DNA of 29,707 nucleotides from the NCBI GenBank assembly GCA_947259625.1, contig CAMYMY010000009.1:1-29707 (forward strand), given 5' to 3'. Within the stretch, counting starts at the first letter, position 1; each line of letters begins with the position of its first letter. The translations under genes were made by a program, and so were the position numbers. The DNA is from an uncultured Kiloniellales bacterium. Its GTDB lineage: Bacteria > Pseudomonadota > Alphaproteobacteria > Kiloniellales > JAKSDN01. Below are positions 1-7,694 of this stretch, piece after piece. The notes below the pieces were generated by a model. The model did not search any database, was not told the DNA's origin, and saw nothing but the letters and a program-made list of their open reading frames with translations.

Positions 1-629
1 AGCAGCGGGAAGACGATCGTCCAGAAGCGGCGCGCCGGCCCCGCGCCGTCGATCGCCGCCGCCTCGATCAGGGAGCGCGGGATCGCCTGCATGCCGGCGA
101 GAAAGAACAGGAAGTTGTACGAGATCTGCTTCCAGGCGGCGGCGATCACCACCAGGAACATCGCCTGTTCACCGTCGAGCAGATGGTTCCAATCATACCC
201 GAGCTCGCGCAGGGCGTAGGCGACGATGCCCAACGTCGGATTGAACAGGAACAGCCACAGCACCCCGGCCACCGCCGGCGCCACGGCATAGGGCCAGACG
301 AGCAGCGTCTTGTAGGCCATTGCTCCGCGGATCACGCGGTCGGCCTGGACGGCGAGATAGAGCCCGGTGGTCAGCGCGAGCAGAGCCACGCTGACGCTGA
401 ACACGGCCGTCACCTGGATCGACTGCAGATACCAAGGGTCGCCGAACAGCTCGGCGAAATTCTCGCCCCACACGAACTCGGATCTGAGCCCGAAGGGATC
501 CTCGACCAGAACCGACTGATAGAGCGCCTGTGATGCCGGCCAGATGAAGAAGATCAGCGTGACCGCGATCTGAGGCGCCACCAGGATGTAGGGCAGCACT
601 CGATTGCGAAAGACGACGCGCTTTTCCAT
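1..629 (-). CDS. ugpA: sn-glycerol-3-phosphate ABC transporter permease UgpA (3' end outside window)
   Basis: Inner-membrane permease of the UgpBAEC importer, which takes up glycerol-3-phosphate and glycerophosphodiesters. The visible 209 residues begin MEKRVVFRN, with hydrophobic segments near residues 12-31, 74-93, 108-128 and 158-177. The last stretch holds the EAA cytoplasmic loop (EAAAIDGAGPARRFW, from residue 189) that docks on the ATPase UgpC. E. coli UgpA is about 295 residues, so roughly the last 85 are missing beyond base 1. The ATG at 629 is the natural start; the ribosome site before it is weak. It lies 88 bases downstream of ugpB on the same strand, as in other ugp operons, and ugpE and ugpC would be expected beyond the left edge. 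The family call is secure; the substrate rests mainly on ugpB. Confidence 0.93.
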   Translation of the reverse strand, partial: MEKRVVFRNRVLPYILVAPQIAVTLIFFIWPASQALYQSVLVEDPFGLRSEFVWGENFAELFGDPWYLQSIQVTAVFSVSVALLALTTGLYLAVQADRVIRGAMAYKTLLVWPYAVAPAVAGVLWLFLFNPTLGIVAYALRELGYDWNHLLDGEQAMFLVVIAAAWKQISYNFLFFLAGMQAIPRSLIEAAAIDGAGPARRFWTIVFPL

Positions 630-663
630 CGCTCAGGACCAAGTGGAGACCCGACACGCCGGG

Positions 664-698
664 CGGGGAGCGCTCGCCAGGATGGCGGATGCTCCCCG
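664..698 (-). repeat. Hairpin between ugpB and ugpA
   Basis: An 8-base perfect inverted repeat (CGGGGAGC, 664-671, and GCTCCCCG, 691-698) encloses a second, inner repeat (CGCC 675-678 with GGCG 684-687). It fills the short gap between the stop of ugpB and the start of ugpA and has no T-run, so it does not look like a full terminator. By analogy with hairpins after other binding-protein genes it may protect the ugpB message or reduce read-through, giving more binding protein than permease. The structure is seen; the function is inferred. Confidence 0.6.
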
Positions 699-717
699 GG
701 CCGGACAAGGACGGGTC

Positions 718-2037
718 CTACCTGTTGGCCTTCTCGAACTTCCGCAGGAGGGCATTGCCGCGCTGGACGGCGTCATCGAGCCCTTTCTGGGCCGTCTTCT
801 GACCGGCCCAGATCGCCTCCAGCTCCTCGTATATGATCTCGCGGACCTGCACGAAGCTGCCGAACCGCAGTCCTTTCGAGTTCGCCGTCGGCGCCTTGTC
901 GCCCATCTGGTGGATCGGAATGTCGCGCCCCGGGTTGGCGTCGTAGTAGCCGAGCTTCTTGGTCAGCTCGAAAGCGGCCGCGGTGATCGGCACGTAGCCC
1001 GTATTCTGGTGCCAGTAGGCCTGCACCATGGGCAGCGACAGGAACGAGAAGAACCTAGCCACGCCGTTATAGTCCTCCTTGGAGTGGCCGCCCATCACCC
1101 ACAGGCTGGCGCCGCCGATGATGGTGTTCTGCGGCGCCCCCGCAACGTCGGGCCAGTACGGCAGGTTGGCGGTCCCGAACTCGAACTTGGCGTTCTTCTT
1201 GAAACCGCCGTAGCCGGCCGAGGACTCGGTGTACATGGCGCATTCGCCGCTGGTGAACTTGGCGTTGCCCAGGTTGCGGCGGCCGCCATAGACGAAGATC
1301 TTGTCTTTCTGCCAGTCGGCCATCTGCTGGATGTGCTTGACGTGCAGCGGGCTGTTGAACTTGAACTCGGTGTCGAGCCCGGCGAAGCCGTTCTCCCGGG
1401 TGCCAAAGGGCACGTTGTGCCAGGCGCTGAAGTTCTCGAGATGGACCCAGGACTGCCAAGCCGTGCTGAATCCGCAGGCATAGCCCGCGGCGACCAGCTT
1501 GCGCGCGTAGTCGCCCACCTCGGGCCAGGTCTTGGGCGGCTTGTTCGGGTCGAGCCCAGCCTTCTGGAAGGCTTCCTTGTTGTAGAACAGCACCGGCGTG
1601 GAGGAGTTGAACGGCATCGACAGCATCTTGCCGTCCGTCGTCGTGTAGTAGCCGGTCACCGCCCCCAGGTAGTCGTCGGGATCGAAGGGCGCGCCGGTCT
1701 CGGCCATCAGCTCGTGGACCGGCTTGATCGCCCCCTTGGCCCCCATCATGGTCGCCGTGCCGACCTCGAAGACCTGCAGGATGTGGGGCGGCTTGCCGGC
1801 CCGGAACGCGGCGATGCCCGCCGTCACGGTCTCCGTGTAGTTGCCCTTGTTCACCGGAATCAGCTTGTACTCGGACTGGGACCGGTTGAAGTTGTCGGCG
1901 ATCTCCACGACCCGCTCGCCGAGCGCGCCGCCCATGGCGTGCCACCACTGGATCTCGGTCTGCGCGGAGGCGGTGCCGGCCCCGCCCCCGATGGCCAGCG
2001 CCACGGCGGCGGCGATCAAATTGCTTCTTCCTGTCAT
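718..2037 (-). CDS. ugpB: sn-glycerol-3-phosphate periplasmic binding protein UgpB
   Basis: Periplasmic solute-binding protein that hands glycerol-3-phosphate to the UgpAE channel. The product has 439 residues, against 438 in E. coli UgpB. Residues 1-25 form a signal peptide ending ASA/Q. Conserved UgpB blocks follow: WWHAMGGALGE just after the signal, KGNYTETVTAGIAAFRAGKP, LQVFEVGTATMM, PFNSSTPVLFYNKEAF, NFSAWHNVPF, NTIIGGASLWVMGG, WHQNTGYVPIT and a C-terminal RGNALLRKFEKA. The open frame continues upstream to 2310, but the ATG at 2037 has a GGGAGGAG ribosome site about five bases before it and begins exactly at the signal peptide, so it is preferred. First gene of an operon with ugpA; divergent from the Ada-like gene. 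Confidence 0.95.
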   Translation of the reverse strand: MTGRSNLIAAAVALAIGGGAGTASAQTEIQWWHAMGGALGERVVEIADNFNRSQSEYKLIPVNKGNYTETVTAGIAAFRAGKPPHILQVFEVGTATMMGAKGAIKPVHELMAETGAPFDPDDYLGAVTGYYTTTDGKMLSMPFNSSTPVLFYNKEAFQKAGLDPNKPPKTWPEVGDYARKLVAAGYACGFSTAWQSWVHLENFSAWHNVPFGTRENGFAGLDTEFKFNSPLHVKHIQQMADWQKDKIFVYGGRRNLGNAKFTSGECAMYTESSAGYGGFKKNAKFEFGTANLPYWPDVAGAPQNTIIGGASLWVMGGHSKEDYNGVARFFSFLSLPMVQAYWHQNTGYVPITAAAFELTKKLGYYDANPGRDIPIHQMGDKAPTANSKGLRFGSFVQVREIIYEELEAIWAGQKTAQKGLDDAVQRGNALLRKFEKANR

Positions 2038-2137
2038 TGGACTCCTCCCTCGTTGGCGACTCACGTCACCTGCCTCTATCGGCCCCCACCATAGGAGTCG
2101 ACCACGCTCGCTTCGTTGCGGGAATGTTAAGCCCTTA

Positions 2138-2152
2138 TGACAGGCGCTGTCA
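2138..2152. promoter_or_regulatory. Candidate operator TGACAG-GCG-CTGTCA
   Basis: A perfect 6-3-6 palindrome in the 238-base gap between the divergent ugpB and Ada-like genes, about 100 bases upstream of ugpB. The symmetry suits a dimeric regulator. CTGTCA resembles one half of a Pho box, but Pho boxes are direct repeats 11 bases apart, which is not seen here. No regulator can be named. The rest of the gap shows no clear -35/-10 pair. Confidence 0.45.
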
Positions 2153-2275
2153 CCCCAACCCATACCGACCCGACCGAATTCGACCTTTCGCGTCCGGCGC
2201 GCAAGCTTCGGATAGAGGGATCGCGCCTTCCCTCCTACATTAAGGCCGGTCACAATGAGACGGAGGAACGCGACG

Positions 2276-3151
2276 ATGACCCCGGAGAGCGCCATGGCGG
2301 CCAGGAACACGGCCCCCGCACACCACGTGGACCTGGTCCGCCGGGCCTGTGCCTACATCGACGGGCAGGACGGCGAGCCGGTAACCCTGGCCGAGCTGGC
2401 CGGCCACCTGGAGGTCAGCCCCTGGCACCTGCAGCGCCTGTTCAAGAAGGCCACCGGGGTCAGCCCGCGCGACTATGCCGACGCCAGGCGGGCGGCGCGC
2501 TTCCGCGCCGGGCTGAAGCGCGGCGAGTCCATAGCCGGCGCGACCTACGAGGCCGGCTACGGCTCGTCCAGCCGGGTCTACGAGGGTGCCCGCCGACAGC
2601 TCGGCATGACGCCGGCCTCCTACGCCAAGGGCGGCAAGGGGGCGGAGATCGTCTACGACGTCGTCGCCGCGCCGCTCGGCCGGCTTCTGGTCGCCGCCAC
2701 GGCGCAAGGCGTCTGCTTCGTGTGCCTGGGCGAGCGGGAGGAGCCGCTGGTCCGGGCGCTCGAGACCGAGTTTCCGGCCGCCCGGTCGGTCGTCCGCGAC
2801 AGCGGGACCATCGGCCCGGCGCTGGAGCTTTTGGTCGCCTACCTAGCGGGCGAGACGCCGCACCTCGACCTGCCGCTCGACGTCCGGGCAACCGCGTTCC
2901 AACGCCGCGTCTGGCAGGAGCTGATCGCGATCCCCTACGGCGAGACCCGCAGCTATTCCGAGATAGCGAAACGGCTCGGCCTGCCCCGGGGACAGCGCGC
3001 GGTGGCGCGGGCCTGCGCCACCAACCCGGTGCCGCTGATCGTGCCCTGCCATCGGGTGCTGCGCCAGGACGGCGCGCTTGGCGGCTACCGCTGGGGCGTC
3101 CGGCGCAAGGAGGCCCTGATCGCCACGGAGGCCGGGCGCGCCAACAAGTAG
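2276..3151 (+). CDS. Ada-like protein: AraC-type DNA-binding domain fused to O6-methylguanine-DNA methyltransferase
   Basis: Repairs O6-alkylguanine by moving the alkyl group to its own cysteine, and probably binds DNA. The 291 residues hold an AraC-type double helix-turn-helix (about 18-117; LAGHLEVSPWHLQRLFK and the second helix pair ending QLGMTPASYAKGG), then a methyltransferase domain (about 125-285) with the active-site PCHRV motif, Cys258, and the following GGYRWG stretch. Classical Ada is about 354 residues, and here the N-terminal zinc domain with the phosphotriester-accepting cysteine is absent. An in-frame start exists at 2255, but the ATG at 2276 has GGAGG nine bases upstream; 2294 is also possible. 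Without the sensor domain, induction as in E. coli Ada is not expected. Domain calls are firm; the regulatory role is open. Confidence 0.92.
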   Translation: MTPESAMAARNTAPAHHVDLVRRACAYIDGQDGEPVTLAELAGHLEVSPWHLQRLFKKATGVSPRDYADARRAARFRAGLKRGESIAGATYEAGYGSSSRVYEGARRQLGMTPASYAKGGKGAEIVYDVVAAPLGRLLVAATAQGVCFVCLGEREEPLVRALETEFPAARSVVRDSGTIGPALELLVAYLAGETPHLDLPLDVRATAFQRRVWQELIAIPYGETRSYSEIAKRLGLPRGQRAVARACATNPVPLIVPCHRVLRQDGALGGYRWGVRRKEALIATEAGRANK

Positions 3152-3165
3152 TCGGCGCTCCGGTC

Positions 3166-3194
3166 TTGCCCGGATTTCTCCCCTAAGCTATACA
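3166..3194 (+). promoter_or_regulatory. Promoter of the YgjP-like gene, predicting a leaderless message
   Basis: TTGCCC (3166-3171), a 17-base spacer, then TATACA (3189-3194); each hexamer matches four of six sigma-70 consensus bases. The -10 ends six bases before the ATG at 3201, so transcription would start at or next to the first base of the start codon. No ribosome site is visible before this ATG, in agreement with a leaderless mRNA. Confidence 0.5.
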
Positions 3195-3200
3195 ACATGC

Positions 3201-3908
3201 ATGGCACGGGAGCGTTCGAACCTCAACATATTGAAGCTGGAGGGATTGGACCTGCCGCTGACCGTGCGCCGTAACCCGCGTGCCCGGCACCTGACGCTGC
3301 GGCTCGACCAGGCGAGCGGCGGATTGCACCTGGCGCTGCCCCGCGGCGTGGCGCTGGCCGAGGGCCTGGATTTCGCCCGCAGCCGTTCGGACTGGATCCT
3401 GGCCCAGCTCGAAACCCTGCCGCCCCGCGTCACCTTTGCCGCCGGGGCGCAGGTCCCCTATCTCGGCGAGGCCCACGTGATCCGGCACGCCCCGGGCGCG
3501 CGCCGCGGCGTGTGGCGGGAGGCCGGCATGATCTGGGTCTCCGGCTTCGCCGAGCACCTGGCGCGGCGGGCCACCGACTTCCTAAAGGGCGAGGCGCGGC
3601 GCGAGCTTTCCGGACGCGCCCGCGACAAGGCGGCCGGCATCGGACGCCAGGTGACCGGGATCAGCATCCGCGACACCCGCAGCCGCTGGGGCAGCTGCTC
3701 GAGCGACGGCGAGCTCAACTTCTCCTGGCGCCTGATCCTGGCTCCGGAAGCGGTGCTCGACTACGTGGTGGCGCATGAGGTGGCGCATCTGGTCCACCTA
3801 AACCACGGGCCCCAATTCTGGGCCCTGGCCGCCACCCTGACCGCTGAAGTCGCCGGCCCCCGGCGCTGGCTCCGGGAGAACGGCGGCACCCTGCTGCGCT
3901 ACGGCTGA
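3201..3908 (+). CDS. YgjP/SprT-type zinc metallopeptidase (DUF45, M48-like)
   Basis: Predicted cytoplasmic zinc-dependent metallopeptidase of the YgjP family (235 residues; E. coli YgjP is somewhat shorter). The family signature SRWGSCSS is at 161-168, and the metal site HEVAH is at 192-196 with a third ligand His202 in the NHGPQFW block; Glu193 would be the catalytic base. The N-terminal half (about 15-120) matches the beta-rich part of the family. No signal peptide or membrane segment is seen. The substrate in bacteria is unknown to me. It appears to have its own promoter 49 bases after the Ada-like gene and ends three bases from the convergent VOC gene. Confidence 0.9.
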   Translation: MARERSNLNILKLEGLDLPLTVRRNPRARHLTLRLDQASGGLHLALPRGVALAEGLDFARSRSDWILAQLETLPPRVTFAAGAQVPYLGEAHVIRHAPGARRGVWREAGMIWVSGFAEHLARRATDFLKGEARRELSGRARDKAAGIGRQVTGISIRDTRSRWGSCSSDGELNFSWRLILAPEAVLDYVVAHEVAHLVHLNHGPQFWALAATLTAEVAGPRRWLRENGGTLLRYG

Positions 3909-3911
3909 GGA

Positions 3912-4349
3912 CTACTCCGGACTCCCAATGCCCGGCACCCAGACGTAGCCGTCCGGATCGGCCAGGAAGCATTCGCGCAGGCCGTGTGGCTTGTCCGCCG
4001 AGGCGGCCACCACCGGATCGCCCCGGGCCCGCGCCCGGACTTCGGCGGCGTCCGGGTCGATGCCGTAGAGCCTGAGTTCCGCCCCCGCGCCGCGGATCGC
4101 GCCGTCGCCGGTCAGCGCCAGCAGCGGATGGCCGCCATAGGTATGGTCGGCGTGCAGCATCCACTGGCCCCCGTCGTGAGCGAGCACGGCAAAATCCGGA
4201 TCCTGATAGACCAGCTCGACCCCCAGAACCTCGGTCTGGAAGGCGACGGCGCAGGCCACGTTGCTGACCAGCAGGTTGACGCCGAACCCGCGTAGCGACC
4301 GCCCATAGTCGGGGGCGGACATGAAGGGCTCGCCGGACCGCTTTTTCAA
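3912..4349 (-). CDS. VOC (glyoxalase/bleomycin-resistance fold) family protein
   Basis: Small metal-binding-fold protein; the reaction is not predictable. One VOC domain is seen: FGVNLLVSNVACAVAFQTEVLGVELVY (beta-alpha-beta start), a middle strand FAVLAHDGGQWMLHADH, and the closing ECFLADPDGYVW typical of the last strand (EFRDPDGN-like). The start is uncertain. A TTG at 4349 has AAGGAG six bases upstream and gives 145 residues; the ATG at 4322 gives 136 residues but has no good ribosome site; an open frame also reaches 4505. I chose the TTG. It is divergent from the efflux gene, and its stop lies three bases from that of the YgjP-like gene. Confidence 0.8.
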   Translation of the reverse strand: MKKRSGEPFMSAPDYGRSLRGFGVNLLVSNVACAVAFQTEVLGVELVYQDPDFAVLAHDGGQWMLHADHTYGGHPLLALTGDGAIRGAGAELRLYGIDPDAAEVRARARGDPVVAASADKPHGLRECFLADPDGYVWVPGIGSPE

Positions 4350-4380
4350 GGCTGACTCCTTGGCACCGTTCTCCAGCCCG

Positions 4381-4411
4381 ACTATAACCGGTCTTCGCGG
4401 CCGGACGTAAA
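4381..4411 (-). promoter_or_regulatory. Possible promoter of the VOC gene
   Basis: Read on the minus strand, TTTACG (4406-4411) is followed after 19 bases by TATAGT (4381-4386). The -10 matches five of six consensus bases, the -35 four of six, and the spacer is longer than usual. It sits about 30 bases upstream of the TTG start, in the gap between the divergent VOC and efflux genes. Confidence 0.35.
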
Positions 4412-4443
4412 GGGCCACTTTCCAACAGCGGCAGGGGTCCATC

Positions 4444-5795
4444 GTGCGTCCCGACAATCTGGCCGTCGCCCTCCTGCTGACCGCGCTGGTCGCCTTCGGC
4501 GCCATCTCGACCGATCTCTACCTGCCGTCCCTGCCGGCTATCGCCCGGGCCTTCGCGACCGATAGCGCCGAGGTCCAGCTGACCCTGTCGGTCTTCCGGC
4601 GGGTTTCGCCGCCAGCCAGGTGGTCTATGGGCCGCTGTCCGACCGTTGCGGCCGTCGCCCGGTCTTGATCGCCGGCCTCGGGCTTTACGTTGTCGCCAGC
4701 CTCGCCTGCATGGCGGCAACCGATATCGGCTTCCTGATCGCCGCGCGGTTTCTCCAGGCGCTGGGCGCCTGCGCCGGGGTGGTGCTCGCCCGGGCCGTGG
4801 TGCGCGACGTCTACGGCCGCGAACGGGCGGCCAAGGCGCTCTCCTACATGAGCATGGCGATGGCGCTCGCGCCCGCGCTGGGACCGATTCTCGGCGGATA
4901 CCTCCAGGTCTGGTTCGGCTGGCGCGCCAACTTCCTGGTGCTCGCCGGCTTCGGCGCAGGCTGCCTTCTGGCCGTTTTCCTGCTGCTGCCGGAGACCAAC
5001 GCGTCGCGCGATGCCGCCGCAACCCGCGGGACACAGGTACTGCGCAACTACCTGACCCTGGCGAGAGACCCGGCCTATCTCGGCTACGTCCCGATCGGCG
5101 CCTTCGCCTACGGTGGCATCTTCGCCTTCATCTCCGGATCGTCCTTCGTGCTGATCGATGTTCTCGGGCTGTCTCCCGACCGCTACGGCCTGTGCTTCGG
5201 CGCGGTCGTGGTCGGCTACATGATCGGCACCTTCGCCTCGGGCCGCCTGTCGCTGGCCGTGGGCCTGGACCGCCTGATCCTGACGGGCACCCTCGTGGCG
5301 CTGGGCCTGGCGCTGTCCGGCGTGCTCGGGGTCGCCGCGGTCGTGGCCCCGACCTTCCTGTACCTGATCGGCGCGGGCCTGATGCTGCCCAACGCCATTG
5401 CCGGTGCGATCGGCCCCTACCCGACCATGGCGGGCACGGCCTCCGCCTTCCTGGGCGTGGTGCAAATGGGCCTGGCCGCCTCCGTCGGCATCGCCGTAGG
5501 CCACCTTCACGACGGCACGGCGCGCGGCATGTTCGGTGCGACCGCGGCCGTCGCGGCGGGTGCCCTGGCCTCCTACCTGCTGCTGGTCCGCCGGGATGGG
5601 CGAGCGGCGCGGCGTTTAGGGTCTAGCGATCGTCGACCCGGTTGCGCCTGTCCCAGGGCCGGGTTCCTTGCGTCTCCGTGCCGCCGCCCAGGCGACGCAG
5701 GATGCGGGAGATTAAGCCGCCTTCGTTCTCGGCGACCACCACGTCGCCGCCCGGCAGCGGGCTGGCCGGCACGCCCGCCAGGCCTCGGGCCATGA
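4444..5795 (+). pseudogene. Bcr/CflA-type multidrug efflux MFS transporter, frameshifted
   Basis: Twelve-helix drug/proton antiporter of the Bcr/CflA family, broken by a one-base loss. The first frame (GTG at 4444) gives the start of helix 1 (ISTDLYLPSLPAIARAF) up to TLSVF. The reading then must jump at about 4597 to the second frame, which continues GFAASQVVYGPLSDRCGRRPVL, the loop 2-3 family signature, then RFLQALGACAGVVLARAVVRD, ALAPALGPILGG and so on to YLLLVRR near 5595. A single missing base (for example CTG GCG read as C GGCG) would explain it. The second frame has no early stop and runs to 5795 across the 3' end of the antisense PBP gene. A TAG at 5617-5619 lies in the frame of the original start, so a compensating error near the 3' end is possible. 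Real decay and sequencing error cannot be told apart here. Confidence 0.85.
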
Positions 5796-7587
5796 CCCGA
5801 CCCCACAGCCGCGCCGGGAGGTTGCCGCCGGTCACGTTCTTCATCGGCGTCTCGTCGTCGTTGCCGAACCAGGCACCGGCCACCAGGTCGGCGGTATAGC
5901 CGACGAACCAGGCGTCGCGGAATTCCTGGCTGGTTCCGGTCTTGCCCGCCGCGGGCCTCTTCTGCCGGGCGGCCTTGCCGCTGCCCCATTCGACCGTCGC
6001 GCTCATGAGATCGGCCATCTGGTCGACCGCCTCGGGCGCGACCACCTGGCCGGGACCGTCGCCGGATCGCCGGTAGAGAACGCGGCCGGAGGCCTCGCGG
6101 ATTTCCGAGATCGCATGGGGCCAGACGCCCGAGCCCCGATTGGCAAATACGGCGTAGGCCGCGGTCAGCTCCAGGAGCGTCACCTCGGAGGTGCCGAGGG
6201 CGATGCTGGGCGTGGCCTCGAGTTCCGAAGTGATGCCGAGACGCCGGGCGGTGGCCGCGACCGTCTCGGGCCCGACCTTCTGCAGCACTTTCACGGCGAC
6301 CGAGTTGAGCGAGCGGGCGAATGCCTCGCGCAGCGTGACCTCGCCGTAATAGCGGTCGTTGTAGTTCCTGGGCGCCCAGCCGTCGACCTCGACCGGCGAA
6401 TCGACGAGGCGGTCCTCCGGGTCCAGGCCCTTCTCGAAGGCGGCCAGGTAGGTGAAGGCCTTGAAGGCGGAGCCCGGCTGGCGCAACGCCTGGACCGCCC
6501 GGTTGAACTGGCTTTCGCCGTAATCGCGGCCGCCGACCATGGCGCGCACGGCCCCGCCGGGGGTGAGCGCCACGAAGGCGGCCTGGCCCGCCCCGAGCTC
6601 GCTTCCGGGACCGTCGAGCAGGCCGATCAGCTCCTTCTCCGCGATCTGCTGCAGGCGGGGATCGAGTGTGGTCACGATGACCAGGTCCCGGGCGGTCTGG
6701 CCCACGTAGCCGGCCACCTGGTTGAGCACCCAGTCGGTAAAGTAGCGTGCCTGCCCGATGGCGAGCACCCGGCTGCTGCTCTTCTCTTTCAGCGCCGCCT
6801 CGGCCTCGGCAGTCGAAATGAAGCCCGCGTCCACCATGGCGCCCAGCACCAGCTGGGTGCGCAGATCGGCGCCGCCGGAATTGCGCGCCGGATTGTAGCG
6901 CGAGGGGGCCTTGAGCAGCCCGGCGAGCAGCGCCGACTCATAGAGGCTCAGGTCCTGGACGGGCTTGCCGAAATAGCGCCGCGCGGCGGCGTCGACGCCG
7001 TAGTTGCCGGCGCCGAAATAGACCCGGTTCAGGTAGAGGGTCAGGATCTGGTCCTTGGTGAACTTGCGCTCGAGCCAGAAGGCGAGCAGCAATTCCTGGA
7101 CCTTGCGCCGGATCGTGCGGTCAGGGTTCAGGAACAGGTTCTTGGCGAGCTGCTGGGTGATCGTGGAGCCGCCCTGAACGATCCGTCCGGCGCGCAGGTT
7201 GGCCAACATCGCCCGGGCCAGGCCTCTCGGGTCGACCCCGAGGTGCTCGTAGAACCGCCGGTCCTCGACGGCGATCAGCGCCTGCCTCAGGGCCGGCGGC
7301 ACCTCGTGCAGGCCGATCGTCTTGCCGTGCACGTCACCGACTGCGGCGATTTGGCTCCCGTCGGCGGCGATCATCGTGATGCTGGGCTGCCGGCCGGTCT
7401 TGGCGATGCTGGTGACTTCGGGCAGATCGTAGGCGTACCAGCCGACGGCGAGCGCCAGGGCCACCCCGCCCCAGATCGCCGCGACCAGGCCCCAGTTTGC
7501 CAAGCGCCAGAGCCAGCCTCGCTTCTTGAGGGGCCTGGCGGAGGTCGATTTCCAGCGGATCTTGGCTTTTCGATTGCGGCGCAGCAT
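5623..7587 (-). CDS. Class A penicillin-binding protein (PBP1A family)
   Basis: Bifunctional peptidoglycan synthase anchored in the inner membrane, active in the periplasm. The 654 residues hold a basic cytoplasmic tail (1-30), one membrane helix (about 33-53), a GT51 glycosyltransferase domain (about 85-255) with EDRRFYEH (Glu109 catalytic), GGSTITQQLAKN (139-150) and RKVQELLLAFWLE, then a transpeptidase domain (about 335-600) with PGSAFK (Ser373, Lys376), SLN (426-428) and KTGTS (549-553). All catalytic motifs are intact. It is shorter than E. coli PBP1A (about 850) and seems to lack the inserted OB-type domain. The ATG at 7587 gives the normal N-terminus. It lies alone on its strand, and its 3' end is overlapped by the tail of the frameshifted efflux gene. 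Confidence 0.94.
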   Translation of the reverse strand: MLRRNRKAKIRWKSTSARPLKKRGWLWRLANWGLVAAIWGGVALALAVGWYAYDLPEVTSIAKTGRQPSITMIAADGSQIAAVGDVHGKTIGLHEVPPALRQALIAVEDRRFYEHLGVDPRGLARAMLANLRAGRIVQGGSTITQQLAKNLFLNPDRTIRRKVQELLLAFWLERKFTKDQILTLYLNRVYFGAGNYGVDAAARRYFGKPVQDLSLYESALLAGLLKAPSRYNPARNSGGADLRTQLVLGAMVDAGFISTAEAEAALKEKSSSRVLAIGQARYFTDWVLNQVAGYVGQTARDLVIVTTLDPRLQQIAEKELIGLLDGPGSELGAGQAAFVALTPGGAVRAMVGGRDYGESQFNRAVQALRQPGSAFKAFTYLAAFEKGLDPEDRLVDSPVEVDGWAPRNYNDRYYGEVTLREAFARSLNSVAVKVLQKVGPETVAATARRLGITSELEATPSIALGTSEVTLLELTAAYAVFANRGSGVWPHAISEIREASGRVLYRRSGDGPGQVVAPEAVDQMADLMSATVEWGSGKAARQKRPAAGKTGTSQEFRDAWFVGYTADLVAGAWFGNDDETPMKNVTGGNLPARLWGRVMARGLAGVPASPLPGGDVVVAENEGGLISRILRRLGGGTETQGTRPWDRRNRVDDR

Positions 7588-7694
7588 GCAACTCTATTTA
7601 GGCGGTCTGACGCCCGCTTGCCATGTTTCCCGGCGGCCTCGGCAAATTCTGAGCGGTTGCGCCGGGCCCGGGCCTTGGCTTAGTTAATGCGCCC

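Noticed and set aside
604..2094. Long plus-strand open frame of 496 codons opposite ugpB
   Set aside because: Antisense shadow of ugpB in GC-rich DNA; no recognisable motifs, while the minus strand gives a full-length UgpB.
2138..2152. Pho box for ugpB
   Set aside because: CTGTCA halves are inverted and three bases apart, whereas Pho boxes are direct repeats with 11-base period.
4590..4605. Programmed frameshift in the efflux gene
   Set aside because: No slippery heptamer at the junction, and this family is not known to use recoding.
6115..7683. Long plus-strand open frame opposite the penicillin-binding protein
   Set aside because: Low-complexity composition typical of antisense frames; the minus strand has every PBP motif.
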